From the NCBI GenBank assembly GCA_963728825.1, contig CAVSLA010000005.1, positions 372,001 to 436,000 on the forward strand: 64,000 bases of DNA, in the 5' to 3' direction. Origin of the DNA: CAVREM01 sp963728825 (GTDB taxonomy: Bacteria; Acidobacteriota; Vicinamibacteria; Vicinamibacterales; CAVVIG01). The first letter of the stretch is position 1. Every line of letters starts with the position of its first letter. Below are positions 51,440 through 60,515 of this stretch, in pieces. The notes below the pieces were generated by a model. The model ran no database searches and was not told the DNA's origin. It saw only the letters and a list, made by a program, of their open reading frames with translations. The translations under genes were made by a program, and so were the position numbers.

Positions 51440-53488
51440 CGCGAGCGGGCTCTCCCGGAACTGCACGTGGCTGATGAAGCCGCGCTTCTTTTCGGTGTGC
51501 ATGAGCCCGTCGGTGTTGTTCGACACCCACAGGCCGCGGCCCTTCCAGCCGGCGTTCGGATCGTCAATGCGCCCGTCGAGACCACGCGTGAACATGCCGA
51601 GCGGGTATGGAACCCGAATCACCGTGAACTTCTCGGTGGAGGGATTGAACACGAGCAGGGAGTCGGAGTTGGTGCCGTTCACGATCACCATGTCCTTGCC
51701 GAGCCCGAGCGTGTCGAACTGGTCGACCCAGATGTAATAGTGGAAATCGGCGCTGCCGATCTCCTTTCCCATTCCCTTCATCTTGGGTCCGGGTGTCTCC
51801 CAGTACGTGAATTTCTCGGCGACAGGATCGAAGCGGCCGAGATGACCGCTGCCGGTTCCGAACCACAGGCGTCCGTCGGTCGTGGCGTCGATACCGCGCG
51901 GCCCGTACCCGGGGAGCGGGATGGGATAGCGCTTGTAGACCTTCGTCTTCGGATCGAACTTGTCGATGTAGTTGCCGCTCAGATCGGGCAGCGGCGCCTG
52001 GCCGAAGATGCCCGGATAGTTCGCGCGCCAGACCGTTCCGTCCACCGGGCTCACGATGATCCCGTAGCCGCCGCCCATCGCCGACCTGCCGGTCGCCGGG
52101 TCGATTTGCGCCCAGGCGGTCTGCGCTCCGACCTCGGTCTCCTCGGGCCGCGCCGGATCGAACTTGCGCGGGTCGAACATCCCCAGCCGCGTGTTGTCGC
52201 CGCTCGTCCACAAGCGGCCTTCCTTATCGAACTGGAGGTGATGGGTGGCAAACGCCGTATCGATCAGGACGAACTTCTGCGCGTTGGTATCGAAGTAGCC
52301 GAGATGACGGCTGGCTCGCAGTCCGCGGTCGTCCAGGGTCTCTGTCCCCCCGGCGATGTCGACGGTCACGTCGCCCGCCCATTTCGGTGTGTCGCGGAAG
52401 CTGCGCACGGCCGTCGTGAGCCAGACGTTGCCCTTGTCGTCGAGCATCGGGTTGTGCGAGCTCGTGTTCCCCTGGATACGACCCAACCGCTCGGGGTCGC
52501 GCCCCGGTCCGTCGCGCCGCGGCACCTCGTGCCCGGTCATGCTGTGCGTCTTCGGATCCAGCTCCCACAGGAAGCTCTGGCCGATGTCGATGCCCCAGAT
52601 CTTGCCGTTGGGATACAGCGTCGGGTTGCGCTTGTCGGTGGAGATGTTGTCGTGGATGTAGCTGTCATCCCGCCCCCACGCCCACTGGGTGATGACCATG
52701 TTCCGCTCGATGCCAGCCGGCCGCGGCGGCGCGGGCGGCACTTCACCCGCGGCTATACGCGTGGCCCAGTCGGCAAGGCTTTCGCGCAGGATGCGCTTCC
52801 CGAGCCCCTCGGCGGTTGAAAGCATCCCGGCGCGCTCCCAGACTGCGTCCCAGTGCTCGGGCTTGTTCCACAACCGTGTGATTTCCTGTCCCATCTGGTG
52901 GCACAGCATGCACCCCAGCTTCATCTGGCCGACCCAGTGCTCACGTCCCGGGTATCGTCGCGCCGCCTCCCCCGTTTCTTCGTCCTGCTCCGCGGTATGA
53001 GACGCCTGCTGCGCGCCCGGCCCCTCGAAGTCGACCAGCGGGAGCACACCGGTCGGCGGCGGCCGATAGAGCGAGAGCCAGTAGTTGGCCGGATAGATGC
53101 GGGCCGCTTCCTGTGGCGTCAGCGCGGTCTCCACCTGCAGACTGAGACGCTCGCCGCGGCCGGCTGTGACGGGCTGCGAATCGCGCAGCCCGTAGCCGCG
53201 GACCCAGACGTCAAAACTCGCGGACGCGGGCAGATCCGGCACCAGGAACCGTCCCTCGTCATCGGTCACAACGATGCGGCTGAAGTGGGTCGGCAAACCT
53301 GTGGTTTCGGCAATCACCCATACGCCGGCTTCCGGCCGGCCGCCGTTCAGGACGACCCCGCCGATACCCGCCGAGTCGACGTCCACCTCGGGCGCGCCTG
53401 CCCGGCACGCCGACGCGCCGACGCCGACCACCAGGATCGTGGCGGCCCCGACCAGTTTGATCGCGCGGCGTGTCGCAAAGGTCTTCAT
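51434..53488 (-). CDS. Lipoprotein with carboxypeptidase-regulatory domain, haem c and virginiamycin lyase-like propeller
   Basis: The 684-residue protein has a lipobox-like leader (GASAC, Cys28). Residues about 35-125 are a carboxypeptidase regulatory-like domain (IGGVVLNGGRPEAGVWVIAETTGLPTHFSRIVVTDDEGRFLVPDLPAS). A haem c site lies at C193-M-L-C196-H197. From about residue 270 comes a virginiamycin B lyase-like propeller (GNVWLTTAV, GRLWTSGDNTRLGMFDP, GTVWRANYPG, DGRLWFGTGSGHLGRFDP, LWVSNNTDGL). The same layout occurs at 56713-58605. Divergent from the PQQ gene with 68 bp between. Confidence 0.82.
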   Translation of the reverse strand: MKTFATRRAIKLVGAATILVVGVGASACRAGAPEVDVDSAGIGGVVLNGGRPEAGVWVIAETTGLPTHFSRIVVTDDEGRFLVPDLPASASFDVWVRGYGLRDSQPVTAGRGERLSLQVETALTPQEAARIYPANYWLSLYRPPPTGVLPLVDFEGPGAQQASHTAEQDEETGEAARRYPGREHWVGQMKLGCMLCHQMGQEITRLWNKPEHWDAVWERAGMLSTAEGLGKRILRESLADWATRIAAGEVPPAPPRPAGIERNMVITQWAWGRDDSYIHDNISTDKRNPTLYPNGKIWGIDIGQSFLWELDPKTHSMTGHEVPRRDGPGRDPERLGRIQGNTSSHNPMLDDKGNVWLTTAVRSFRDTPKWAGDVTVDIAGGTETLDDRGLRASRHLGYFDTNAQKFVLIDTAFATHHLQFDKEGRLWTSGDNTRLGMFDPRKFDPARPEETEVGAQTAWAQIDPATGRSAMGGGYGIIVSPVDGTVWRANYPGIFGQAPLPDLSGNYIDKFDPKTKVYKRYPIPLPGYGPRGIDATTDGRLWFGTGSGHLGRFDPVAEKFTYWETPGPKMKGMGKEIGSADFHYYIWVDQFDTLGLGKDMVIVNGTNSDSLLVFNPSTEKFTVIRVPYPLGMFTRGLDGRIDDPNAGWKGRGLWVSNNTDGLMHTEKKRGFISHVQFRESPLAR

Positions 53489-53556
53489 GCGATCCCCCTG
53501 ACACTAACGGACCGCGCCGATGCTAGCATGGCGCCCATCATCAACGGAGACGCTTT

Positions 53557-55539
53557 ATGAGACGCACGGTGTCAATCCTCAGCCTGGCGGCATTGTTCGC
53601 CTGGTCGGTCGCTACTTACGCGCAACGGGGTGCGAGCCAGAGCGGCTGGCCGACTTATGGGGGCGACGCCGGCAGCACCAAGTACGCGCCGCTCGACCAG
53701 ATCACGCGCGACAACGTGCAGCGCTTGACGGTGGCCTGGCGCTGGGAGTCGCCCGACAACGGCGTCGTGTCTGCGAATCGGGGGAAGCTGCCGGCCTTCC
53801 CCGCGTCGTTCAAGGCGACGCCGATCATGGTCGACGGCGTGCTCTACATCAAGACGTCTCTCAGTCAGGCCGCCGCGATCGACGCCGCCAGCGGCAAAGC
53901 GCTGTGGACCTTCGATCCGGAGATGTGGCAGCGCCACCGGCCGGCGAACACCGGCTTCAACTCACGCGGTGTCGCGTATTGGTCCGACGGCAAGTCGGCG
54001 CGCATCTTCCTCCCGACCGGCGACGCCTATCTCTGGGCGCTCGATGCACGCACCGGCCGGCCGGTCGAAGGGTTCGGCATCAGCGGCGCGATCGACGCGT
54101 TGAAAGGCATCCGGCGCGACGTGCCGCGCGGCGAATACCAGCTGATGTCCGCGCCGATCGTCGTCGGCGACGTCGTGATCGTCGGGCCGGTGATCAGCGA
54201 TGGACCGCGCTACCAGCTCGCGCCGCCCGGTGACGTCCGTGGCTACGACGTGCGCACCGGCAAGGAGCTGTGGACGTTCCACACCATCCCGCAGGAGGGC
54301 GAGTTCGGCAACGAGACCTGGGAGAACGGATCGTGGCGCTACACGGGCGGCGCCAACCCGTGGGGCATGCTCACCGCGGATCCGGAGCTCGGCTACGTGT
54401 ACGTGCCCACCGGGACGCCGACCAACGACTATTACGGCGGGCATCGGCCCGGCGCGAATGTGTACGCCGAAAGCCTGATCTGTCTCGACGCGCGGACCGG
54501 GCGCCGCGTCTGGCACTTCCAGTTCGTGCATCACGGTCTGTGGGATTACGACGCGACCGCGGCGCCGCTGCTCGTCGACCTGGTCGTGGGCGGCAAGCCG
54601 ATCAAGGCGGTCGCGGTGGTGACGAAGCAGGCGTTCACCTACGTCTTCGATCGGATCACCGGCGCGCCGGTGTTCCCGATCGAAGAACGTCCGGTGCCGC
54701 GCGGATCGATTCCGGGGGAATGGTATTCGCCGACGCAGCCGTTCCCGACGCGCCCGCCTGCGTTCGATCGACAGGGCGTGACCGTGGACGACCTCGTCGA
54801 TTTCACGCCGGAACTTCGTCGTGAGGCGGAAGCGATCCTGCGCGAGTACGCGTACGGTCCACTCTTCGAGCCGCCGACAGCAGCGGGCGACGGCAAGAGG
54901 GGCACCATCCTGATGCCGGGGGCCGGCGGCGGCGCCAACTGGCACGGCGCCGCTGTTGATCCTGAAACCGGTCGACTGTACGTCCCGTCACGCACCAGTC
55001 CCACCGTCACCCAGCTCAACGTCCCCGATCCGTCGCGCTCGGATTTCCGCTACATGGGCGGCGCCAGCGCGACACGCGGACCGCAGGGCCTGCCGTTGTT
55101 CAAGCCGCCGTACATGCGGCTGACCGCGATCGATCTCAATCAGGGTTCGTTGGCGTGGACGATTCCCCTGGGCGACGGCCCGCGGCGGCGGGTCATCGAG
55201 CTCGGCGCGCCCGATCCCGGGCCGCTCGGCGGCGGCGCGTACACGGGCCCGCTGGTGACGAAGACGCTCCTGTTCATCGGGCTGCGCGGCAGCGAGGCGC
55301 CGGACCTGGTCTTCGGCACGCCGGACGCGGCCGCCAAAGCCATCGAATCGCGCCGCAGCGACGACGCGCCGGTGCTCCGCGCGATCGACAAGGCCACTGG
55401 CGCAACGGTGCATTCGGTCGTCCTGCCGGCTGCTCCGACCGGCAGTCCGATGACCTACATGGCCAACGGCCGCCAATACATCGTGCTCGCCTACGGTGCC
55501 GGGAGCGCGACCGGGCTTCTCGGCCTGGCGGTACCCTGA
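53557..55539 (+). CDS. Exported PQQ-dependent dehydrogenase, glucose-dehydrogenase type
   Basis: The 660-residue protein has a signal peptide (to about 22, ATYAQRG). PQQ propeller motifs are GWPTYGGDAGSTKYAPLDQITRDNVQRL, DAASGKALWTFDPEMW, VGDVVIVGPVISDG, DVRTGKELWTFHTIPQEGEFGNETWENGS, FVHHGLWDYDATAAPLLVDL (HHxLWDYD catalytic strand) and TYVFDRITGAPVFPIEERPVP. The lack of adjacent cysteines and the HH-LWDYD form resemble membrane-free glucose or shikimate dehydrogenases. Substrate unknown. No haem. Confidence 0.9.
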   Translation: MRRTVSILSLAALFAWSVATYAQRGASQSGWPTYGGDAGSTKYAPLDQITRDNVQRLTVAWRWESPDNGVVSANRGKLPAFPASFKATPIMVDGVLYIKTSLSQAAAIDAASGKALWTFDPEMWQRHRPANTGFNSRGVAYWSDGKSARIFLPTGDAYLWALDARTGRPVEGFGISGAIDALKGIRRDVPRGEYQLMSAPIVVGDVVIVGPVISDGPRYQLAPPGDVRGYDVRTGKELWTFHTIPQEGEFGNETWENGSWRYTGGANPWGMLTADPELGYVYVPTGTPTNDYYGGHRPGANVYAESLICLDARTGRRVWHFQFVHHGLWDYDATAAPLLVDLVVGGKPIKAVAVVTKQAFTYVFDRITGAPVFPIEERPVPRGSIPGEWYSPTQPFPTRPPAFDRQGVTVDDLVDFTPELRREAEAILREYAYGPLFEPPTAAGDGKRGTILMPGAGGGANWHGAAVDPETGRLYVPSRTSPTVTQLNVPDPSRSDFRYMGGASATRGPQGLPLFKPPYMRLTAIDLNQGSLAWTIPLGDGPRRRVIELGAPDPGPLGGGAYTGPLVTKTLLFIGLRGSEAPDLVFGTPDAAAKAIESRRSDDAPVLRAIDKATGATVHSVVLPAAPTGSPMTYMANGRQYIVLAYGAGSATGLLGLAVP

Positions 55540-55575
55540 CATTACTCGTGGACCCGCGCTGAAATAGGAGGAGCG

Positions 55576-56661
55576 ATGCGTCAAGTGCTTGCGCCGATGC
55601 TTTCAGTGGCGGTCCTGGCTGTGTTCGCCAGTGCGCAGAGTCCGTCGACGCGGACCTTCGATACATACGTCATCGACGTTGAAGGAGGCGAGGCGACGCT
55701 GTTCGTCTCGCCGACTGGCGAGTCGCTGCTCGTCGATACCGGGTGGCCCGGCTTCGACGGGCGCGACGCCGACCGGATTCTTGCTGCCGCGAAGCACGCA
55801 GGGATCAGCCAAATCGACCACCTCGTGATCACGCACTACCATGCAGACCATGTTGGCGGAACGGCCCAACTCGCGGCGCGGCTGCCGATTCGGCACTTTG
55901 TCGATCGCGGGCCGAACGCCAGCGAGGACGAGCGAACGGCGTATGACGCGTACTCACCGGTTCGTGGCAGGGGCCGTGGAACTGAAATCAAGGCCGGCGA
56001 CGAGATCGCCATGGACGGACTCAACGTGCGCGTGATTGCTGCCGGCGGTTCGGTGTTGAAAGCGCCGCTGTCGGGGCAAGGCGCCGCCAATCCCTTTTGT
56101 GCAGATTTCAAACCGCACGGACCTGACATCACGAGTCGGGCCGCCGACGGCGGGGACAGCCGTTCGGTCAGCCTCTTCCTGACCTACGGCAGGTTCAGAA
56201 CAATCATCCTGGGAGACCTGACCTGGAACAAGGAGTTCGAGCTGATGTGCCCGGCGAATCCGCTGGGCGAGGTCGACGTGTACCTGGTGTCCCACCATGG
56301 TTCGGACACTTCAGGCGCTGCCGCCCTCGTCCATGCACTTCGCCCTCGAGCCGCCATCATGAACAACGGCCCGAGGAAAGGAGGCGCGATTCAGACGTTC
56401 CAGATACTTGGCCGGCTGCCGGGCTCAGTCGATCTGTGGCAGAACCACTACTCGGTTCCGGGCGGAAAGGAGCACAACCGCCCGGAGGCGTTCATCGCGA
56501 ATCTCGACGAGGGGGCACCCCTTCCAGGCGCCAAACCGGGCGCCGCCCCGGTTCACACCGGAGCAGCGCATTGGATCAAGGTTGCTGCGCGGGCGGACGG
56601 CAGCTTCACGATTTCGAACAGCCGGACAGATTTCACGAAGCAGTATCCGCCAAGACGATAG
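55576..56661 (+). CDS. Exported metallo-beta-lactamase-fold hydrolase (ComEC-like)
   Basis: AGGAG lies 6 nt before the ATG; the protein has 361 residues. A signal peptide (to about 20) precedes the MBL motif H87-Y-H89-A-D91-H92 (THYHADHVGG), RTIILGDLTWNKEFELMCP (metal Asp) and VYLVSHHGSDTSGAAALVHAL with the final His. The HHGSDTS ending matches the ComEC/Rec2-type MBL group. Substrate unknown. It follows the PQQ gene by 36 bp, likely cotranscribed. Confidence 0.88.
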   Translation: MRQVLAPMLSVAVLAVFASAQSPSTRTFDTYVIDVEGGEATLFVSPTGESLLVDTGWPGFDGRDADRILAAAKHAGISQIDHLVITHYHADHVGGTAQLAARLPIRHFVDRGPNASEDERTAYDAYSPVRGRGRGTEIKAGDEIAMDGLNVRVIAAGGSVLKAPLSGQGAANPFCADFKPHGPDITSRAADGGDSRSVSLFLTYGRFRTIILGDLTWNKEFELMCPANPLGEVDVYLVSHHGSDTSGAAALVHALRPRAAIMNNGPRKGGAIQTFQILGRLPGSVDLWQNHYSVPGGKEHNRPEAFIANLDEGAPLPGAKPGAAPVHTGAAHWIKVAARADGSFTISNSRTDFTKQYPPRR

Positions 56662-56712
56662 TCGGGGTTAGCGCTGGCCTTGCCTTGAAAAGGTGTAGCA
56701 GATCACCGATTC

Positions 56713-58605
56713 TTATTGCGTCCGCCCCGCCACAGCCTTGAAGGCATAACCCGGCGCCCCGTTCAACGGGTATCCGCCGAGCGTCGTGATCTTGTCCATG
56801 TCCGGATACAGCACGCCGAATCCGGTCGCGCCGTTCGTGCCCGTCCTGGCGGTATACCACACGGATCCGTCGGCGGCATGCTGCAGCTTTGGCGAATCGG
56901 CGCCAACCTGTGGTTTCGGATAGAACGTGAACGTCTGGTCGCGAGGGTCGAACTTGCCCAGAACGGGCTGGTTGACCGGCGGCGACGTGTCAGGGAACCA
57001 GATGTTGTCCTCGACATCGGCTGTGGCCTCGTAGGGTTGTGATCCTCGGCGAGGGATGGACCATTCGGTGATCCGGCCGGTCGTCTGGTCGAGTTTCCCC
57101 ATCTTTGCCGGGCGATTCCCAGCGGCGTAAATGCCGAACCACACGTTGTTCTTCGAATCGATACCCACGCCGCGCCGCATGTTGCCGGGATAGGTCGGCG
57201 GCGTGAACTCCGTCCATTGTTTGGCCGTGGTATCGAATTTGGTGAGCTTGCCGTAGTTCCAGAGAGCGGACCAGATATTGTCGTTCCTGTCGATGGCCAT
57301 TCCATAGGGAATCGCGGAGTTCATCGGAATGCGATAGACGTCGACCTTTCCGGTTCGACGATCGTACCTGCCAATCGCTCCCTGTCCGAACCAGTTCATG
57401 TAGAGATTGCCTCTCGAGTCGACGACCGTGGCGTGCATTCCCACCTTGTTCGGATTGCGGATGACGTCGTCGGGATCGGCATTGATCTGGTGCTGCCACT
57501 GCTCGGTCACCGGATTGAATCCAAGCAGCCGGTAGACCCTCGTGGGAGGCGAGCCGCCGAGCTCCGGAACCCAGATGATCCCCTCGCGGTCGATGACGAG
57601 CTCGTGGACGCCGGCTCTCGGATCGGGGAGGATGTAGTCCTTCTGCATTGCCGTACGCGGATCGAGCTTGACCAGACGATTCGGATTGCCTCGATCGACA
57701 CCCCACGCATTGCCCTGCGCGTCGAGCTGCAGCGTGTAGAGAATACGGTTCGAGGATTGAGCCAGCTCGCCCTGCGGCTGGCCGGCGGCCGTCCCGCGGT
57801 TTGCTGAATCGGGTGTGAGGTAGTACTCGATGTACTGGGCTTTCCCCAGCTTTGCCTCGTCGAGCGGCATCTCTTTGTCCACCCGTACCGCTCTCGGCTT
57901 GCTGTCGGTCCCGAAGTTCTTGATCAGGTACTCGAGCACGTCTTTCCGATCCTGGTACCCGAACCGGAAGTTCGTGGCCGGCGGAGCGAGGATACCTGCG
58001 TATGAGTTGACGCGGTCGCCATCGAAGTTGCTCTTGCCCATCATCAGGTCGAGAGCCGCCTGCCAGCCGGCTGCAGTCCTGGGCCTCATCGGAGCGAAAT
58101 TTTCACCGTGACAGGTCATGCACACTTCTTCCATGACCTGCTTTCCAGGACCCGGCGGATAGACCTCGTCGTAGCTCTGAAGGATCAGCTCGCGGGCCGG
58201 CGCCGGGACGGCGCTCGGGAAGCGATCGGCATTCGACGCGTCCCGCATCGACAGCTTCACCTGCGGGCGATCACCGGCATTGATCGCCAGCTTCTGAACG
58301 TCCGATTCGAGCCCTCTCGCCTGCACGTTGATTTCGTAGTTGCCGGGCAGGAGCGCCACCGCTTTGAACCTGCCCGCATTGGTGTAGACCATGTACAGCA
58401 TCCGCGTGTCGGTGTTGCGGAGGTAGACCTGCGCGGCCTTGAATGGCCTGGCGGCGTCCACGGTTCCCGTGATGCTTGCCGTGGCTTGCGCCGACGCCCG
58501 GTCACGGCTTTGTGCCGTCGCCCCTGCGCTGCGGCCCGACCCGGAATATCCGGCAACAAGACCGGTCACGGCGATCGTGAGCCACAACGTTTTCAAAGTT
58601 CTCAT
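56713..58605 (-). CDS. Exported carboxypeptidase-regulatory, haem c and virginiamycin lyase-like propeller protein
   Basis: GGAG lies 6 nt before ATG 58605; the product has 630 residues. A signal peptide is followed by a carboxypeptidase regulatory-like domain (about 43-120), haem c at C162-M-T-C165-H166, and a propeller with virginiamycin B lyase-like blades (NAWGVDRGNPNRLVKLDP, GIIWVPELGG, GNLYMNWFGQGAIGRYDRRTGKVDVYRIP, NIWSALWNYGKLTKFDTT, NNVWFGIYAAGNRPAKMGKLD). It is 27 bp downstream of family copy 4, on the same strand. It probably binds or cleaves an aromatic or lactone ligand; a lyase activity is not shown. Confidence 0.85.
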   Translation of the reverse strand: MRTLKTLWLTIAVTGLVAGYSGSGRSAGATAQSRDRASAQATASITGTVDAARPFKAAQVYLRNTDTRMLYMVYTNAGRFKAVALLPGNYEINVQARGLESDVQKLAINAGDRPQVKLSMRDASNADRFPSAVPAPARELILQSYDEVYPPGPGKQVMEEVCMTCHGENFAPMRPRTAAGWQAALDLMMGKSNFDGDRVNSYAGILAPPATNFRFGYQDRKDVLEYLIKNFGTDSKPRAVRVDKEMPLDEAKLGKAQYIEYYLTPDSANRGTAAGQPQGELAQSSNRILYTLQLDAQGNAWGVDRGNPNRLVKLDPRTAMQKDYILPDPRAGVHELVIDREGIIWVPELGGSPPTRVYRLLGFNPVTEQWQHQINADPDDVIRNPNKVGMHATVVDSRGNLYMNWFGQGAIGRYDRRTGKVDVYRIPMNSAIPYGMAIDRNDNIWSALWNYGKLTKFDTTAKQWTEFTPPTYPGNMRRGVGIDSKNNVWFGIYAAGNRPAKMGKLDQTTGRITEWSIPRRGSQPYEATADVEDNIWFPDTSPPVNQPVLGKFDPRDQTFTFYPKPQVGADSPKLQHAADGSVWYTARTGTNGATGFGVLYPDMDKITTLGGYPLNGAPGYAFKAVAGRTQ

Positions 58606-58632
58606 CGTGTACTCCAAGCTGAGCCCTTGCCC

Positions 58633-59646
58633 TCAGCGCTGCGGGGCGCCCGCCTTTTCTTCCTCTTCCTGCCGATGCCCCGCCAGGATGTTCCTGAGGC
58701 CGTAGTTGCCCTCGTGGCACGCGTACTGGTACAGCGGTCCCTCGACCGCCGACATCGGGATTGAGGCCGTCCAGGATCGCGTATAGATCGTCGGATCGTC
58801 GATGGTGATCGTGTAGTCCATCGAGTCCGGCCCGGTCGGCGTGAAACGTTCGATCACCCGTCCCCGCTCGCTCGTCCCGAACACCGCGACGTTCCGCTGG
58901 TCGATGCGCCGAAATCCAGTGGTCTCGACCACGAGCGAATGGCCTTCGAAGCGGCCGCGCGAATTCCCCAGCCACTGGTTGAGGCCGGGTCTGGCCGCCG
59001 GCCGTCCGTCGAGCGGAATGATCCGCGCGTCGTGGATCATCTCGACCGAAATCACCACGTAATCCCGTGTCTGAATGATTTGATAGTTGTGATTGTAGAA
59101 GCCAGGCATCATCGCGCCCGGCAGGCCGCGTGAAATGCACCGCTCGTAGGCGCCGCGATCCTCCGGGCCGTCGGCCGGCCGGAGCTTGGCCGCCTGCGCC
59201 AGTTCCTGCGCGATCTTCTGTGCTTCCGGTGTCAGTGGCGGCAGGCGGCCGTCCTCCTGATCGACGAGCAGCGACGTGCGGTTCTGCGAGAGGGAGTGGG
59301 TCGTTTCGAACCAGATGCTCGACGCGTAGCCGGTCCGCTGTCCGGGAGTCTGCTGCGCCGTCGGTCTTGCTTCGGATTCCAACTCCCGCTGGGCGGCCCG
59401 CCGCGCAAATTCGGCGGCTTCTGCGTCGGTCAGCAGCGCCTTGTCCTTGAGCTCGTTGGACCGCTGCAAAGGGGTCGCGGTCACGTTGCTCCAGATTCCC
59501 TGCAAATCGGGGTGGCCCCACGGCGTGCGCGGCGGCTCCCATCGCGTCGTACGGGCCTGCGAAGGCCGCGACTGTCCGATCGCGGTGATCGGCGGTACGA
59601 CAAAGACGATCAGGGTCAGCAGCGCCGCCACATTTCGACTACGCAT
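58633..59646 (-). CDS. Exported protein of the four-member family, copy 4
   Basis: GGAGG lies 5 nt before ATG 59646; the product has 337 residues. A signal peptide (to about 25, ITAIGQS) precedes HPDLQGIWSNVTATPLQRSNELKDK, RCISRGLPGAMMPGFYNHNYQIIQTRDYVVISVEMIHDARIIPLDGRPA, RGRFEGHSLVVETTGF, DSMDYTITIDDPTIYTRSWTASIP and YQYACHEGNYGLRNIL. The WEGD motif is FEGH here. It is closest to copy 3. It precedes the haem c/propeller gene in one probable operon. Confidence 0.85.
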   Translation of the reverse strand: MRSRNVAALLTLIVFVVPPITAIGQSRPSQARTTRWEPPRTPWGHPDLQGIWSNVTATPLQRSNELKDKALLTDAEAAEFARRAAQRELESEARPTAQQTPGQRTGYASSIWFETTHSLSQNRTSLLVDQEDGRLPPLTPEAQKIAQELAQAAKLRPADGPEDRGAYERCISRGLPGAMMPGFYNHNYQIIQTRDYVVISVEMIHDARIIPLDGRPAARPGLNQWLGNSRGRFEGHSLVVETTGFRRIDQRNVAVFGTSERGRVIERFTPTGPDSMDYTITIDDPTIYTRSWTASIPMSAVEGPLYQYACHEGNYGLRNILAGHRQEEEEKAGAPQR

Positions 59647-59723
59647 GACATCCTCCCGATGAACGTGAGGTGAGAGGTCCAAGTGTCGCCGGAAGCATGC
59701 TACACCCAGAGGCCTAACAAACG

Positions 59724-60485
59724 TCAGATACGCCGAGTGGCCGCAGGCCGAGACGCCGGTCCTCGGTCTCGAGTCTTCTTCTTGTCGGTGATGATCTGCC
59801 AGGCGGCGCGCACGTGCGCGGCCAGCACTTCGTCGTCAACCTGATCCAGCTCCACCCCAACCCATCCGCCGCCGCCGACATATGGCGGGCGGTAGTAGAC
59901 GTGCGGCGCTTCCTCGACCAGTGCCTCCTGCAGTCCAGGCGCGGCCGGCAGCAACACCGCGACATGGCCGTCGTGATGGTGGTTGTTCGAGAACATGGCG
60001 AACACGCCGTTCTTCACGAAGAACGTCGGCTCGCCGTGGGAGAGTTTCTCCGTCGCGCCGGGCAGACCGAGACAGATCTTCCGGACGCGCTGGAGCTGTC
60101 GAGCGAACGGTTTCTGCTTCATTGGGGGCGTACTGACGCGGATGCGACGAAGTAGCTGCGCCGATGCCGTGGGTTCTTCATTGCGCCCCGCGCGGACATC
60201 CCAGGCACCTGGCGGGAGGTAGCGAAACCGAACCAGGTAAACGTTGCTGCCCCGACCATGTTTCGCGGTCTGGAGCAAGTCCTTCGCACTGCCGAAACCC
60301 GATTCGCGTGCCAGATCATTCGTGATCTGCGCGAGTCGAATCGGCGCGATCGAGTCGACGACAATGTGCCCCTCTTCCATCCGGTACCGACCGCCTGCCT
60401 TGACGTGGGGCCGTGTCCAGATGCGGACGCTGCACCGGATCCGACCGCGTCGAACCCCTTCGCGAAGACGTTTGGTGAATATCAT
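59724..60485 (-). CDS. ASCH-like domain fused to MmcQ/YjbR domain
   Basis: The 253-residue protein has two domains in one frame. Residues 1-94 read as an ASCH/PUA-like RNA-binding domain (RIWTRPHVKAGGRYRMEEGHIVVDSI, DLLQTAKHGRGSNVYLVRFRYLP). Residues 121-240 read as the MmcQ/YjbR fold (KICLGLPGATEKLSHGEPTFFVKNGVFAMFSNN, GWVGVELDQVDDEVLAAHVRAAW). The linker (residues 95-120) has no stop and the inner ATG has no Shine-Dalgarno, supporting a fusion. Both families are of unknown biochemical role. Cytosolic. Confidence 0.75.
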   Translation of the reverse strand: MIFTKRLREGVRRGRIRCSVRIWTRPHVKAGGRYRMEEGHIVVDSIAPIRLAQITNDLARESGFGSAKDLLQTAKHGRGSNVYLVRFRYLPPGAWDVRAGRNEEPTASAQLLRRIRVSTPPMKQKPFARQLQRVRKICLGLPGATEKLSHGEPTFFVKNGVFAMFSNNHHHDGHVAVLLPAAPGLQEALVEEAPHVYYRPPYVGGGGWVGVELDQVDDEVLAAHVRAAWQIITDKKKTRDRGPASRPAATRRI

Positions 60486-60515
60486 CCCGACAGAGTCCTC
60501 GGCGCCGCGTGCCGG

